64,000 bases of DNA from CAIOTO01 sp040389165 (GCA_040389165.1 JAZKAK010000006.1:20763-84762); one strand, 5' to 3'; counted from the stretch's first letter, positions 26,015 through 35,247 are shown. The notes: a model not told the origin generated them from the letters alone. A program made the numbers and translations.

Positions 26015-27415
26015 GTGATTTCCCTAAAGCCTATTTTGATTTCAGGACGTGAAGTTTTACCACTTATCGAAGGAGGTAAAGGTATTTCTGTCTCTAATGG
26101 GCAAAGCTCTGGGGCATGGGCTGCTGCAGGCGGTGTTGGTACATTTTCAGCTGTTAATGCTGACTCTTACGATGAAAATGGCAATGTTATTCCTATTGTA
26201 TATCATGGAAAGACACGGCGTGAACGTCACGAAGAATTAATTCAAAATGCGATAAGAGGTGGTATCACTCAAGCGCGTCGTGCATACGAAACATCGAATG
26301 GGAATGGCAGAGTTCACATGAATGTTTTGTGGGAAATGGGTGCTGTTGAGCCTATTTTGCATGGTGTGTTGTCACAAACAAAAGGAATTGTTCATGGTGT
26401 GACGTGTGGTGCAGGCATGCCATTTAAGCTTGCTGAGATTTGTGTGTCCTATGGCGTGTATTATTACCCGATCGTTTCATCTGGCCGTGCCTTTAATATA
26501 TTATGGAAACGCGCATATAGTCACTTTGCTGATTTCTTAGGCGGAGTCGTTTATGAAGATCCATGGCTTGCTGGTGGACATAATGGTCTTTCTAATAGTG
26601 AAGATCCTTTGAAACCAGAACCTCCTTATCAACGTGTGCTCATGTTACGTAAAGTTATGCGTGAATGCGGCCTTAGTGATTCTGTTCCTATTGTTATGGC
26701 AGGCGGAGTATGGTGGCTTAATGAATGGGCAGAGTGGCTTAATAATCCTGAATTAGGGGCAATTTCATTTCAATATGGTACACGTCCATTGTTAACCCAA
26801 GAAAGTCCCATTTCAGATGCATGGAAACGCAAACTCGTGACGCTGAAAGAGGGGGATATTTTCTTAAATCGCTTTAGCCCTACTGGATTTTATTCATCTG
26901 CAGTGAACAACGAATTTATGCGTGAACTTGATGGTCGTTCAAAGAGACAGGTTGCTTATAGCGTTAAGCCTGTTGGTGATCATGTAGCGCCGTTCCCTGT
27001 GGGTGCGCGTGGGCGTTTGGTTTATCTAACACCGCATGACAAGGAAATGGCTGAATTTTGGGTTAATAGTGGCTTTGCTGAAGCAATGCGTACACCTGAT
27101 ACAACGTTGATTTTTGTAACGGCTGATTCGGCTAATGAGATTTTGAAGGATCAAATTGACTGCATGGGCTGTTTATCTGCGTGTAAGTTCAGCAACTGGG
27201 CGCAAAATGAAGAGGGAACAACTGGCAAAAAAGCAGACCCGCGTTCTTTTTGTATTCAAAAGACGTTGCAAGCAATTAGTCACAGTGATCAAGTTGAAAA
27301 TCAACTTATGTTTAGTGGACATCAAGCATATCGTTTTGGCCAAGATCCTTTATATGCAAATGGTTTTGTGCCATCAGTTAAGCAATTAATCGAGCAAATC
27401 CAGACTGGATATTAA
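26015..27415 (+). CDS. NAD(P)H-dependent flavin oxidoreductase, nitronate monooxygenase family (long form)
   Basis: A 466-residue TIM-barrel flavoprotein of the 2-nitropropane dioxygenase/nitronate monooxygenase family. The N-terminus (GGKGISVSNGQSSGAWAAAGGVGTFS) contains the flavin phosphate loop, VPIVMAGGVWWLNEWAEWL is the C-terminal phosphate site, and GAISFQYGTRPLLT follows. It is about 100 residues longer than the classic enzyme; the extra C-terminal part has a Cys cluster, DCMGCLSACKFSNW near residue 385. The true substrate is unknown. Start GTG 26015 has AGGA about ten bases upstream. It is not in an operon. Confidence 0.78.
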   Translation: MISLKPILISGREVLPLIEGGKGISVSNGQSSGAWAAAGGVGTFSAVNADSYDENGNVIPIVYHGKTRRERHEELIQNAIRGGITQARRAYETSNGNGRVHMNVLWEMGAVEPILHGVLSQTKGIVHGVTCGAGMPFKLAEICVSYGVYYYPIVSSGRAFNILWKRAYSHFADFLGGVVYEDPWLAGGHNGLSNSEDPLKPEPPYQRVLMLRKVMRECGLSDSVPIVMAGGVWWLNEWAEWLNNPELGAISFQYGTRPLLTQESPISDAWKRKLVTLKEGDIFLNRFSPTGFYSSAVNNEFMRELDGRSKRQVAYSVKPVGDHVAPFPVGARGRLVYLTPHDKEMAEFWVNSGFAEAMRTPDTTLIFVTADSANEILKDQIDCMGCLSACKFSNWAQNEEGTTGKKADPRSFCIQKTLQAISHSDQVENQLMFSGHQAYRFGQDPLYANGFVPSVKQLIEQIQTGY

Positions 27416-27430
27416 GGATATTCGGCTGTT

Positions 27431-27507
27431 GTCATCACGGGAAATCGTAGGTGATGTGGTGATCTAGAATGTTCTAGATTGCCACGCCTCATGAGGCTTG
27501 TAATGAC
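27431..27507. repeat. palindromic element between two convergent genes
   Basis: The outer arms GTCATCAC and GTAATGAC surround an inner palindrome TGGTGATCTAGAA/TTCTAGATTGCCA. It lies between the flavin oxidoreductase and the ornithine aminotransferase stops. The GTCAT ends and TCTAGA core resemble widespread alphaproteobacterial palindromes. It might also work as a two-way terminator. Confidence 0.65.
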
Positions 27508-27544
27508 GGTCGAACTTTATACCTAGTTACAAAAGATCTATGAA

Positions 27545-28744
27545 TTATTCTCCCAAAACCTTCTCTATTCGCTCGAGTGCCCAATCAATTTGTTCTTTTG
27601 TAATAACAAGTGGCGGGGCAAAACGAATGGTTACTTTATGCGTGTCACGTGCAATGATACCTTCAGCAAGTAACTTCATACATAGTGCGCGGGCTGTGCT
27701 CTTCGTTGGGTCAATATCAACGCCAATCCACAAACCCTGCCCACGTATTTCTGTGATATAGGGAGAGTTGATTTTTTGTAAGCCTGCCATAAGATACGCA
27801 CCAAGTTCAGCGCTTTGTTCAATGAGATGCTCATCAATTAACGTATCTAAGGCTTCTTTTCCAACTGCAGCAGCGAGCGGGTTGCCACCAAAGGTTGATC
27901 CATGGCTGCCGGGATTAAATACGCTCATAACTTCACGGTGTCCTGCAATGGCGGAGACTGGTAATAGGCCACCACCTAGGGCCTTTCCTAAGATAACCAG
28001 ATCTGGTTTTACGTTTTCATGATCCGATGCCAGCATGCGACCAGTACGGCCAAGTCCTGATTGGATTTCATCAACAACGAGCAATACATTATTCGTATGA
28101 CAGACTGTTTCAACAGCTTTGAGCCATCCCGCTGGCGGCATAAGCACGCCAGCTTCACCTTGAATAGGCTCCGTTAATACGGCACATGTGTTTGGTGTTA
28201 TCGCCGCCTTTAGTGCATCAATGTCACCATAAGGAACAATCTTAAACCCAGGCAAAAACGGTCCAAAATCCTTTTTGTATGCTTCCTCAGATGAAAAGCT
28301 AATAATTCCCATGGTGCGTCCATGAAAGTTGCCTTCCATAACAATAATTTCCGCTTGATTTTCTGTAATACCTTTTACCTGATATCCCCAGCGGCGTGCA
28401 GCTTTGATTGCCGTTTCAACGGCTTCCGCACCTGAATTCATCATGAGTGCTTGATCTTGCCCGACAAGTCGGCAGAGCGTTTCAAGAAAGTCAGACATTT
28501 TGTCGTGATACATTGCACGTGAGCAAACAGCTACACGTGACGCTTGCTCAGTCAATGCTTTTAAAATACGTGGATGCCCGTACCCGTGACTGATGGCCGA
28601 ATAGGCGGACAACATATCCATGTAACGATTGCCTTCAACATCCCACAACCAAACGCCCTCTCCACGATTAATGACGACGGGAATGGGATCATAATTTCTC
28701 GCATTAACATGATTCTCACGTTCTATAAATGTAGCGTTTAACAT
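27545..28744 (-). CDS. rocD: ornithine aminotransferase
   Basis: A 399-residue class III PLP aminotransferase that turns ornithine and 2-oxoglutarate into glutamate semialdehyde and glutamate. Diagnostic stretches are NYDPIPVVINRGEGVWLWDVEGNRYMD, MNSGAEAVETAIKAARRWGY, GNFHGRTMGIISFS, LLVVDEIQSGLGRTG and the Lys of VILGKALGGGLLPVSA, which binds PLP. It lies three bases after the arginase stop, with GGAGAC as ribosome site inside the arginase end. Acetylornithine aminotransferase is the main alternative, but the arginase partner and sequence favour RocD. Confidence 0.92.
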   Translation of the reverse strand: MLNATFIERENHVNARNYDPIPVVINRGEGVWLWDVEGNRYMDMLSAYSAISHGYGHPRILKALTEQASRVAVCSRAMYHDKMSDFLETLCRLVGQDQALMMNSGAEAVETAIKAARRWGYQVKGITENQAEIIVMEGNFHGRTMGIISFSSEEAYKKDFGPFLPGFKIVPYGDIDALKAAITPNTCAVLTEPIQGEAGVLMPPAGWLKAVETVCHTNNVLLVVDEIQSGLGRTGRMLASDHENVKPDLVILGKALGGGLLPVSAIAGHREVMSVFNPGSHGSTFGGNPLAAAVGKEALDTLIDEHLIEQSAELGAYLMAGLQKINSPYITEIRGQGLWIGVDIDPTKSTARALCMKLLAEGIIARDTHKVTIRFAPPLVITKEQIDWALERIEKVLGE

Positions 28745-28747
28745 AAA

Positions 28748-29662
28748 TTAGTCTCCTTTAATATGATTAGGCTGAGCACCCATGGCTGCTTCAATAAACA
28801 GAACGATCCAATGAAGCGTTTGATTTCTAATATCTTTGTCTGGATTAAATTCCATGATTTCAAGTGCCAAACAGCGATCATCGTGAGCAATTTCTGATAG
28901 GAAGGATAACATATCATTTGGATTAAGACCATTAGGCTCTGTTGTGCCGGTTCCTGGTGCAAAAGTTGGGTCAAAGGCATCCACATCAATACTAACGCCA
29001 TAGTGGCTTGTTGTTAGATTATTCATAACTTTCTTTATACAATTTTCAAGGCCGTGTTCCGCGCAGTTCGTCGCGTAATCAATATGTACGTTATGCGTAT
29101 TGAGAAAATTCTCTTCTCCCGTGTCATAGCTGCGGATTCCGAATTGATATATATTATCTGCTTTTAAAATAGACGAATTATTCTGATGTGTTTTTGTCCA
29201 TTCTTCGTATCCGTGCCCAAGGAGTGCTGCGACCGGCATGCCATGGGGCGCCATGCTGACGGTTGTATGTTCTGTGTTAGCATCCATGTGCGCGTCAAAC
29301 CAAAGCAAAGAAAAATCATTACCCATGTTTGACTGACGCACACCTGCCCACGTGCCCATAGCAAGTGAATGATCACCGCCAATGACGATCGGAAAATAGC
29401 CACCTGAAATGGCTGCTTGTACTCGTAAGGCTAATACATCAATCGCACGTGTTACGTGTGCTTTGCGTGATTCATAATCAGAAAAAGGTTTTATAGCTGT
29501 TTTAGGTAATAAATTATTTTCATGAAAATAATCGAGTGTCCATTTAATAGTAGGGTTTTTCACTCTTAGATGATTAATAACAACTTCTGCTCCTCGGGCG
29601 GTACGTTGATCAGGTGCGCCCCAACCGCTGCCGATGCCAATAAGTACAATTTGTTTTTTCAT
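28748..29662 (-). CDS. rocF: arginase
   Basis: A 304-residue ureohydrolase that splits arginine into ornithine and urea. The manganese ligands are in GGDHSLAMGTW, LLWFDAHMDANT and VSIDVDAFDPTFAPGTGT, and the terminal GALEIMEF-type segment reads LALEIMEFNPDKD. It heads a two-gene unit with ornithine aminotransferase, giving a route from arginine to glutamate semialdehyde. AAGGG lies six bases before ATG 29662. It is divergent from hemE with 72 bases between. Confidence 0.95.
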   Translation of the reverse strand: MKKQIVLIGIGSGWGAPDQRTARGAEVVINHLRVKNPTIKWTLDYFHENNLLPKTAIKPFSDYESRKAHVTRAIDVLALRVQAAISGGYFPIVIGGDHSLAMGTWAGVRQSNMGNDFSLLWFDAHMDANTEHTTVSMAPHGMPVAALLGHGYEEWTKTHQNNSSILKADNIYQFGIRSYDTGEENFLNTHNVHIDYATNCAEHGLENCIKKVMNNLTTSHYGVSIDVDAFDPTFAPGTGTTEPNGLNPNDMLSFLSEIAHDDRCLALEIMEFNPDKDIRNQTLHWIVLFIEAAMGAQPNHIKGD

Positions 29663-29734
29663 TCATAGCCCTTTGTATGCTAAATGTATCTATAGATTAG
29701 CATAAATTTTTAAATACACGAGTGAGAAACCCTA

Positions 29735-30754
29735 ATGCGTTTAACAGATGTTCTTGTCCATAAAAAATCCCTGGCGCCTCCACCAATGTGGATGATGCGG
29801 CAGGCGGGGCGTTATTTGCCTGAATACAGGGAAGTTCGTAAGAATTATGATGATTTTATGCAGTTTTGTTTTTCGCCAGATGATGTGGTGAAAGTGACGT
29901 TGCAACCTGTTCAACGGTTTCCATTGGATGCTGCTATTATCTTCAGTGACATTCTCGTAATTCCACATGTGTTAGGGCAACGTGTGTGGTTTGAACCTGA
30001 TCATGGGCCCAAGCTGGAGAACGTTGATTTTAAAGAATTTTTGGCGAAAGCGAGTCATGTTTCATTTGAAATGGCCCTGGCGCCTGTTGCTGATGCTATT
30101 GCTAAAACACGCGCACAGTTGGATTCAACGAAAGCCTTAATTGGTTTTTCAGGGGCACCATGGACGCTGTTGACGTATATGATTAGTAACGGTAAAACGG
30201 TGGATTTTAATACTGTGCTGGATTTTGCGCGTGCACATGCAGAATTGTTTTTACAGCTGCAGGCGTTGCTTGAGGAAAAAGTGGCTGAGCTTTTGTGTCT
30301 TCATATTTCGGCCGGCGCGAATGCAGTGCAGATTTTTGAATCATGGGCGATGGCTGTTCCGCCAATGCTTCGTGATGCGTTCTTATATGAACCACTACGC
30401 CGGATTGTAGCGGCAGTCCGTGCTAAATATCAGAATGTTCCTATTATTTATTATGCACGCGGCGTGAGCGCTGATTATGCAAAGCTTCAGGATTTAGATA
30501 TAGCATTTGGTGTGGATGAGACGGCGGATATTATTGATCTTAGAGCGCAATTGCCAGGCGCTGTCTTGCAAGGGAATTTATCATCGAATGCATTGTTGAA
30601 CGGGAATTTTGAGACAGAACTGGAACGTATTTTGACAGGTATGCAGGGTGCTCCACATGTGTTTAATTTGGGGCATGGCATAAACAAAGATACCCCAATC
30701 AAACATGTGGAGCGAATGATTGAGGTTGTTCAGGCTTCAGCTTCACATGTGTAA
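29735..30754 (+). CDS. hemE: uroporphyrinogen decarboxylase
   Basis: A 339-residue TIM-barrel enzyme that decarboxylates the four acetates of uroporphyrinogen III to give coproporphyrinogen III in haem synthesis. Signatures are PPMWMMRQAGRYLPEYRE near residue 16 and IGFSGAPWTLLTYM near 138; the active Asp is in AIIFSDILVIPHVLG, and NLGHGINKDTP closes the fold. It is complete, and no other haem gene is in the window. A terminator-like hairpin follows. Confidence 0.96.
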   Translation: MRLTDVLVHKKSLAPPPMWMMRQAGRYLPEYREVRKNYDDFMQFCFSPDDVVKVTLQPVQRFPLDAAIIFSDILVIPHVLGQRVWFEPDHGPKLENVDFKEFLAKASHVSFEMALAPVADAIAKTRAQLDSTKALIGFSGAPWTLLTYMISNGKTVDFNTVLDFARAHAELFLQLQALLEEKVAELLCLHISAGANAVQIFESWAMAVPPMLRDAFLYEPLRRIVAAVRAKYQNVPIIYYARGVSADYAKLQDLDIAFGVDETADIIDLRAQLPGAVLQGNLSSNALLNGNFETELERILTGMQGAPHVFNLGHGINKDTPIKHVERMIEVVQASASHV

Positions 30755-30759
30755 ACGTA

Positions 30760-30792
30760 GTGGACTTTCCATAAATAATAAGGAAAGCCCAC
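30760..30792. terminator. hairpin between hemE and the Cys-rich lipoprotein gene
   Basis: GTGGACTTTCC and GGAAAGCCCAC form an 11-bp stem with one mismatch around an 11-base AT loop. The T run after it is short. It sits between convergent stops, so it may serve both strands. Confidence 0.5.
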
Positions 30793-30843
30793 ATTTGGTA
30801 GTTTTAGAAATTAAAGTTTAATGCACATTAGAACTGTCACGAA

Positions 30844-31254
30844 TTAGGAAGAGGGGTGACTTTGTCCATTTAAATATCCTTCGGCCCGACATCCTGTTCC
30901 TGGTTTTCCACCATCTGATGGTATGTCTGTTAGCCATAGACATTGAAGATTATTAGGATCTTTGCTGGAGCTACATGATGTAATATTTTTGTAATTGCCA
31001 CAATCTCCAGATGTATCAACTAAACATGAATTTTTAAATTCTGGATAAAACTTACATGGATAGTTACCTTGTTTCTTTCCAGCACAGGATGCTGCATCCT
31101 TATAGTCCATACATCCTAAACTTTTTTTAACGTCTGGCACTGAGTCTACGTTTGGTGTTACGTTTGCAGTATCATTGCAACCTGACAGAATAAATACCGT
31201 AGCTAATGCAAAAAAGCTCGCTAACGTTATTTTTTTTAAACCAGATACATTCAT
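30844..31254 (-). CDS. Cys-rich lipoprotein with a duplicated module
   Basis: A 136-residue protein with a type II signal peptide; the lipobox is LSGC with lipidated Cys26. The mature part has two modules of four cysteines: Cys48-57-67-77 and Cys85-94-105-122, both opening as C-x2-YK-x3-SC. The even count suggests disulfides, so a periplasmic or surface position is likely. GGAG stands eight bases before the ATG. I do not recognise the family. It has no operon partner. Confidence 0.7.
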   Translation of the reverse strand: MNVSGLKKITLASFFALATVFILSGCNDTANVTPNVDSVPDVKKSLGCMDYKDAASCAGKKQGNYPCKFYPEFKNSCLVDTSGDCGNYKNITSCSSSKDPNNLQCLWLTDIPSDGGKPGTGCRAEGYLNGQSHPSS

Positions 31255-31369
31255 TTCTTTTGCTCCTTATGCTTGATTGATATACAAATACGTTTCAATA
31301 TATTTAAATATATACAAAAGTGTTTAATAAATAGTTAATGTGTGTTTGTGACGTTTTGTATCGGTGCCT

Positions 31370-33208
31370 TTACCGTTCATGAAAATAATCATATATTTTT
31401 TGCGCAACGGATCTATTGATCCCCTCTACGCGCTCTAAATCAGTAATGCCGGCCTTTGACACGTTCTGGGCTGAGCCAAAATGCAGTAACAATTTTTTCT
31501 TTCGTATCCCGCCAATGCCTGGAATATCATCCAACACTGATTTTGTAATAGCTTTTGCACGCTTTTGCCGATGCGTGCCAATGGCAAAACGGTGTGCTTC
31601 ATCACGCAAGCGCTGCAAGAAATGCAGAAATGGATCGTTCTCAGGCAGTTGAAATGTTTCTGTATCCGCCATAAAAAATCGTTCGCGCCCTGCATTCCGA
31701 TCAGCGCCTTTAGCGATGCCAACAACGGGAACGTCGATTGAAAGTTCTGTCAAAATTGATTGAACAGCCGATAGCTGACCTTTCCCACCGTCAATCAGCA
31801 ACAAATCAGGTTTAACCCAATCTTCTTTATGTTGAAAACGCCGGTGCAAAAATTCTTTCATCATGCCAAAATCATCATCTGGCGCTGCTTCTTTTGGTGT
31901 GAATTTGCGATATGATTTTTTATCGAAACCACTTTGTGTTGCAACAACCATGACGCCACACGCGTGCGTTCCTTGTAAATGACTATTGTCATAAATCTCG
32001 ATGCGTTCTGGTACTTTAGATAGGTCAAACAATGTTTGAATGCCTTCGAACATCTTCTTTAAATTATCTGAATCAGTGACTTTCCGATCAATTGTATCGT
32101 GTGCATTTTGAACAGCATGTTCAATGAGTTCCGCTTTTAGGCCTTGCTTTGGAATTTCTAAAATAAACTTACACCCGTGAAGTGTGATTAAGGCGTCCTG
32201 AATAAGCTCACGGTCCTCAAGATCATGATTCAATAAAACCAGTGGGGCAGGGGGCCGTTCTTGATAAAATTGCGTTATAAACGCAGCAAGACTTGCTGAT
32301 TCTGTTTCATCGTGTGCATGTGCTAGAAAGAATGACGCTGTGCCGAGATTTTGTCCATATCGAAAGAAAAATACTTGTACGCAGGTTATTCCATTTTTTT
32401 TGACGATGGCCATTACATCAGCATTTCGAATGCCGCTGATGTTAATGCGTTGACGTGATTGAATATCCGTTATTAATTTGAGCGTATCGCGCACTTGTGC
32501 GGCTTTTTCAAATTCCATCGTGTCACTGTAGGCGATCATTTTTCCAGATAAAACTTTTTGCACGAGATCTGTCTTGCCGAGTAAGAAATTTTTAGCTTGT
32601 TGAACGGAGTCGGCATATGCTGCATCGTCGATTCGCTTGACGCATGGTGCCGTGCAGCGCTTGATGTGATATTGAAGGCAAGGTCGTTCACGATTGCTAA
32701 AATAGGTATCAGTACAGTTTCTGATTTTAAAAATTTTCTGCACGACTAAAATTGCTTCATCCACAGCAGCTACGTTTGCAAAAGGTCCGTAATAATCACC
32801 TGGGATAGTTTGTGGTCCACGATGTTTTAAAATGCGTGAGTATTCATGATCTTTAGTTATTAAAATATAGGGAAATGATTTGTCATCTTTGAGCAACACA
32901 TTATAGCGAGGCTGCAGGCGTTTGATGAGATTTGCTTCGAGCAAAAGTGCTTCGATTTCCGTGTGTGTCGTGACAATCTCCATTGTGATTGTTTCTGACA
33001 CCATGCGTTGCAGACGATTAGGCAATTTGTCGATGTGTGTATAAGCTACTACGCGTTTTTTAAGATTTTTCGCTTTGCCAATGTAAAGGATGTCTCCTTT
33101 TTCATTAAGCATGCGATACACACCCGCATCTGAATTAAGTGTGCGTACAACGTCGCGGATAATGTTAATCCCACGTGCAAGGCGATCAATAGGTTGCTCG
33201 TTCGTCAT
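31370..33208 (-). CDS. uvrC: excinuclease ABC subunit C
   Basis: A 612-residue dual nuclease of nucleotide excision repair, which cuts on both sides of a lesion marked by UvrB. The GIY-YIG domain (GVYRMLNEKGDILYIGKAKNLKKRV, about 29-55) makes the 3' cut; a UVR segment (about 210-245) binds UvrB; the RNase H-like domain (IEIYDNSHLQGTHACGVMVV, LLIDGGKGQLSAVQ) makes the 5' cut; and tandem helix-hairpin-helix motifs end the protein. All parts are present. uvrA and uvrB are elsewhere. It starts 12 bases after the rhodanese gene stop. Confidence 0.97.
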   Translation of the reverse strand: MTNEQPIDRLARGINIIRDVVRTLNSDAGVYRMLNEKGDILYIGKAKNLKKRVVAYTHIDKLPNRLQRMVSETITMEIVTTHTEIEALLLEANLIKRLQPRYNVLLKDDKSFPYILITKDHEYSRILKHRGPQTIPGDYYGPFANVAAVDEAILVVQKIFKIRNCTDTYFSNRERPCLQYHIKRCTAPCVKRIDDAAYADSVQQAKNFLLGKTDLVQKVLSGKMIAYSDTMEFEKAAQVRDTLKLITDIQSRQRINISGIRNADVMAIVKKNGITCVQVFFFRYGQNLGTASFFLAHAHDETESASLAAFITQFYQERPPAPLVLLNHDLEDRELIQDALITLHGCKFILEIPKQGLKAELIEHAVQNAHDTIDRKVTDSDNLKKMFEGIQTLFDLSKVPERIEIYDNSHLQGTHACGVMVVATQSGFDKKSYRKFTPKEAAPDDDFGMMKEFLHRRFQHKEDWVKPDLLLIDGGKGQLSAVQSILTELSIDVPVVGIAKGADRNAGRERFFMADTETFQLPENDPFLHFLQRLRDEAHRFAIGTHRQKRAKAITKSVLDDIPGIGGIRKKKLLLHFGSAQNVSKAGITDLERVEGINRSVAQKIYDYFHER

Positions 33209-33220
33209 GGACGTTAAAAC

Positions 33221-33751
33221 CTATTTTGATTTAAAGGCGGCTACTATTAATCCAATTGCAACTAAAACAAACCCCCAAACAAAATTAGGACTGGCTGTAG
33301 CGCTTAATAGCATTGTTATAAAAATAGAAAGGCCAGCAACAAAGCAAAGGCGATGCAAGCACGAGCGAAATGAAAGTGGGCATTTTAGTGATGACAAGCA
33401 CATAGACGACGTTTGTTCTGTAGGTTTTATTGGCCCTGTTAGTACAGGAAAACCAGCTTCGCGCCAAGCGAGTATGCCACCCTCTAGTGAGTAGAGTTCC
33501 ATATCTTCCGATATATCATCAACTATTCTTTGGCATGCGAGTTGACTGCGTTTTCCTGAACGACATTGAAACACGATGCGTTTTTTGTTACTTAGCTGCA
33601 GTTGATCAAATGTAACGAGGGAAAGCGGAATATGTAAGGCATTTTTAATACGTTCATGATCAAATTCACTTGGTTCGCGAACATCAATTAGAATAACATC
33701 GGATTCATTCATCCATTCATTTAATATGTGAGGGGTTATTTCTTTGAACAT
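33221..33751 (-). CDS. rhodanese-domain protein with C-terminal membrane helices
   Basis: A 176-residue protein: a rhodanese domain (about 1-100; VILIDVREPSEFDHERIKNALHIPL) with the active Cys in VFQCRSGKRSQLACQRI, followed by two hydrophobic helices (about 125-172) like the DUF2892 domain found in such fusions. Rhodaneses carry sulfane sulfur; the substrate is unknown. I start at ATG 33751 because AAGG stands seven bases before it; an upstream ATG at 33829 has no such site. It is followed by uvrC. Confidence 0.82.
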   Translation of the reverse strand: MFKEITPHILNEWMNESDVILIDVREPSEFDHERIKNALHIPLSLVTFDQLQLSNKKRIVFQCRSGKRSQLACQRIVDDISEDMELYSLEGGILAWREAGFPVLTGPIKPTEQTSSMCLSSLKCPLSFRSCLHRLCFVAGLSIFITMLLSATASPNFVWGFVLVAIGLIVAAFKSK

Positions 33752-33839
33752 TATATGGCCTTTTACTATATGCGTCTTCGAAAGATTTTCTGCTGTATTA
33801 AGAATCTTTGCAAGTGTTTTAATGAGCAATGCTTTTTCA

Positions 33840-33869
33840 TTTACATTTGTGTTGTAAATAGGTTAAAAT
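33840..33869 (+). promoter_or_regulatory. probable promoter of rpsF-rpsR-rplI
   Basis: TTTACA at 33840-33845 and TAAAAT at 33864-33869 are 18 bases apart, in the only spacer before the ribosomal operon. The leader would be about 80 bases long. Confidence 0.4.
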
Positions 33870-33954
33870 CCTTAAGTTCGATGAACTCCCTTGTGCACGA
33901 TTTATTTTGCACTGTGGCTTGTCGTTATCAAGTTAACAACCGGAAGGAGCAGTT

Positions 33955-34335
33955 ATGCGTTTTTACGAAACCGTGTTTGTAGCACGGCAGGATGTTACGT
34001 CAAATCAAGTAGAAACTTTGGCGCAACATTATACAGCTATTATTAAAGCCCATGGTGGTGAGGTTAGCAAAACCGAATTTTGTGGTTTGCGCTCCCTTGC
34101 TTATCCTATTAAGAAAAATAAAAAAGGCCATTACATTCTTTTGAACATCGCTGTGCAAGCTGATGCCATTAAAGAAATGGAACGTCAAATGAATCTGAAC
34201 GAGGATGTTCTTCGTTATTTAACAATTCGCGTCGATGAACTCGACAATGCGCCATCTGCACTTATGCAAAGTCGTCATTATCGTGATGATCAGCGTAGTA
34301 ATACAGATGATATGGAAATAATAGAAGAAGTTTAA
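33955..34335 (+). CDS. rpsF: 30S ribosomal protein S6
   Basis: A 126-residue S6 with the opening MRFYETVFVARQDVT, the RSLAYPIKKNKKGHYILLNI core and an acidic C-terminal tail (DDMEIIEEV). It pairs with S18 on the 30S platform. GGAAGGAG lies just before the ATG. It is the first gene of the rpsF-rpsR-rplI operon. Confidence 0.97.
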   Translation: MRFYETVFVARQDVTSNQVETLAQHYTAIIKAHGGEVSKTEFCGLRSLAYPIKKNKKGHYILLNIAVQADAIKEMERQMNLNEDVLRYLTIRVDELDNAPSALMQSRHYRDDQRSNTDDMEIIEEV

Positions 34336-34347
34336 GGGAAGATACTC

Positions 34348-34620
34348 ATGACTGACCAAGTACCAGAAGTAACAGAAGGCGGCGCTCGCCCATCAATGCG
34401 ACGTCAATTTTTCCGTCGTCGTAAAACATGTCCATTTACAGGCGCGAATGCAATGAAAATTGATTACAAAGATGTTCGTGTTTTGAACAAATTTGTATCC
34501 GAGCGTGGAAAAATGGTTCCAAGTCGCATTAGTGCTGTATCAGCAACAAATCAACGTGCTTTGTCATTGGCAATCAAGCGTGCGCGCTTTTTATCGCTTA
34601 TGCCATACGTTAACGGCTAA
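34348..34620 (+). CDS. rpsR: 30S ribosomal protein S18
   Basis: A 90-residue S18. FRRRKTCPFTG, IDYKDVRVLNKFVSERGKMVPSRISAVSATNQR and the terminal IKRARFLSLMPYV are the family core. It lies 12 bases after rpsF and is preceded by an AGGGAAG ribosome site. It binds 16S rRNA as a dimer with S6. Confidence 0.97.
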   Translation: MTDQVPEVTEGGARPSMRRQFFRRRKTCPFTGANAMKIDYKDVRVLNKFVSERGKMVPSRISAVSATNQRALSLAIKRARFLSLMPYVNG

Positions 34621-34637
34621 AGCAGGGAGTTCTCATT

Positions 34638-35138
34638 ATGAAAATTATTTTATTAGAACGTGTTGAACATCTTGGCCAAATGGGCGAAGTTGTTACTGTA
34701 AAGCCAGGTTATGCACGTAATTTCTTATTGCCACGTAAAAAAGCTTTGCGTGCAACACGTGATAACGTTGCTTTCTTTGATAAGCAAAAAGCACAACTCG
34801 AAGTAACAAACTTGAAGCTTCGTTCTGAAGCTGAGTCAGTTGCAAAGACAATGGAAGGCGTTCAAATTATTGTGATTCGTCAAGCCAGTGAAGTTGGTCA
34901 TTTGTATGGATCAGTTCGCACGCAAGACGTATCAGAAGGTTTGACAACTGCTGGATATACAGTAAATCGTTCGCAAGTTCAGATTGTAACACCCATAAAG
35001 AATTTGGGTATTCATCACGTCAGAATTATTTTGCATCCTGAAGTTTCAGTTATGGTTGGCGTTATCGTTGCTCAATCAGAAGAAGAAGCAATGGTTCGTC
35101 GTCAAGCAGCAGCTGGAAAAGATGAAGTTGCTGCCTAA
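34638..35138 (+). CDS. rplI: 50S ribosomal protein L9
   Basis: A 166-residue L9. The N-terminal domain MKIILLERVEHLGQMGEVVTVKPGYARNFLLPRKKA is followed by the long connecting helix and a C-terminal RNA-binding domain with GLTTAGYTV and IHHVRIILHPEVSVMVGVIV. It ends the operon, and a terminator follows within about 30 bases. Confidence 0.97.
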   Translation: MKIILLERVEHLGQMGEVVTVKPGYARNFLLPRKKALRATRDNVAFFDKQKAQLEVTNLKLRSEAESVAKTMEGVQIIVIRQASEVGHLYGSVRTQDVSEGLTTAGYTVNRSQVQIVTPIKNLGIHHVRIILHPEVSVMVGVIVAQSEEEAMVRRQAAAGKDEVAA

Positions 35139-35166
35139 AGCGATTTGAATCTAATGTATTTATCTA

Positions 35167-35201
35167 GGGCATTCTCAATAAATTTGGGATTGCCCTTTTT
35201 T
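35167..35201 (+). terminator. rho-independent terminator after rplI
   Basis: GGGCATTCTCAA pairs with TTGGGATTGCCC (one mismatch and one wobble) around a five-base loop, followed by six T. It closes the ribosomal operon. Confidence 0.8.
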
Positions 35202-35247
35202 ACGCGTATACTACGAGAGTAGTGCTTTTTGGTGTGGGGGAATTGAT

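Noticed and set aside
29663..29734. Replication origin beside hemE, as in Caulobacter
   Set aside because: The spacer is only 72 bases, with no DnaA-box cluster and no CtrA-type TTAA-N7-TTAA site.
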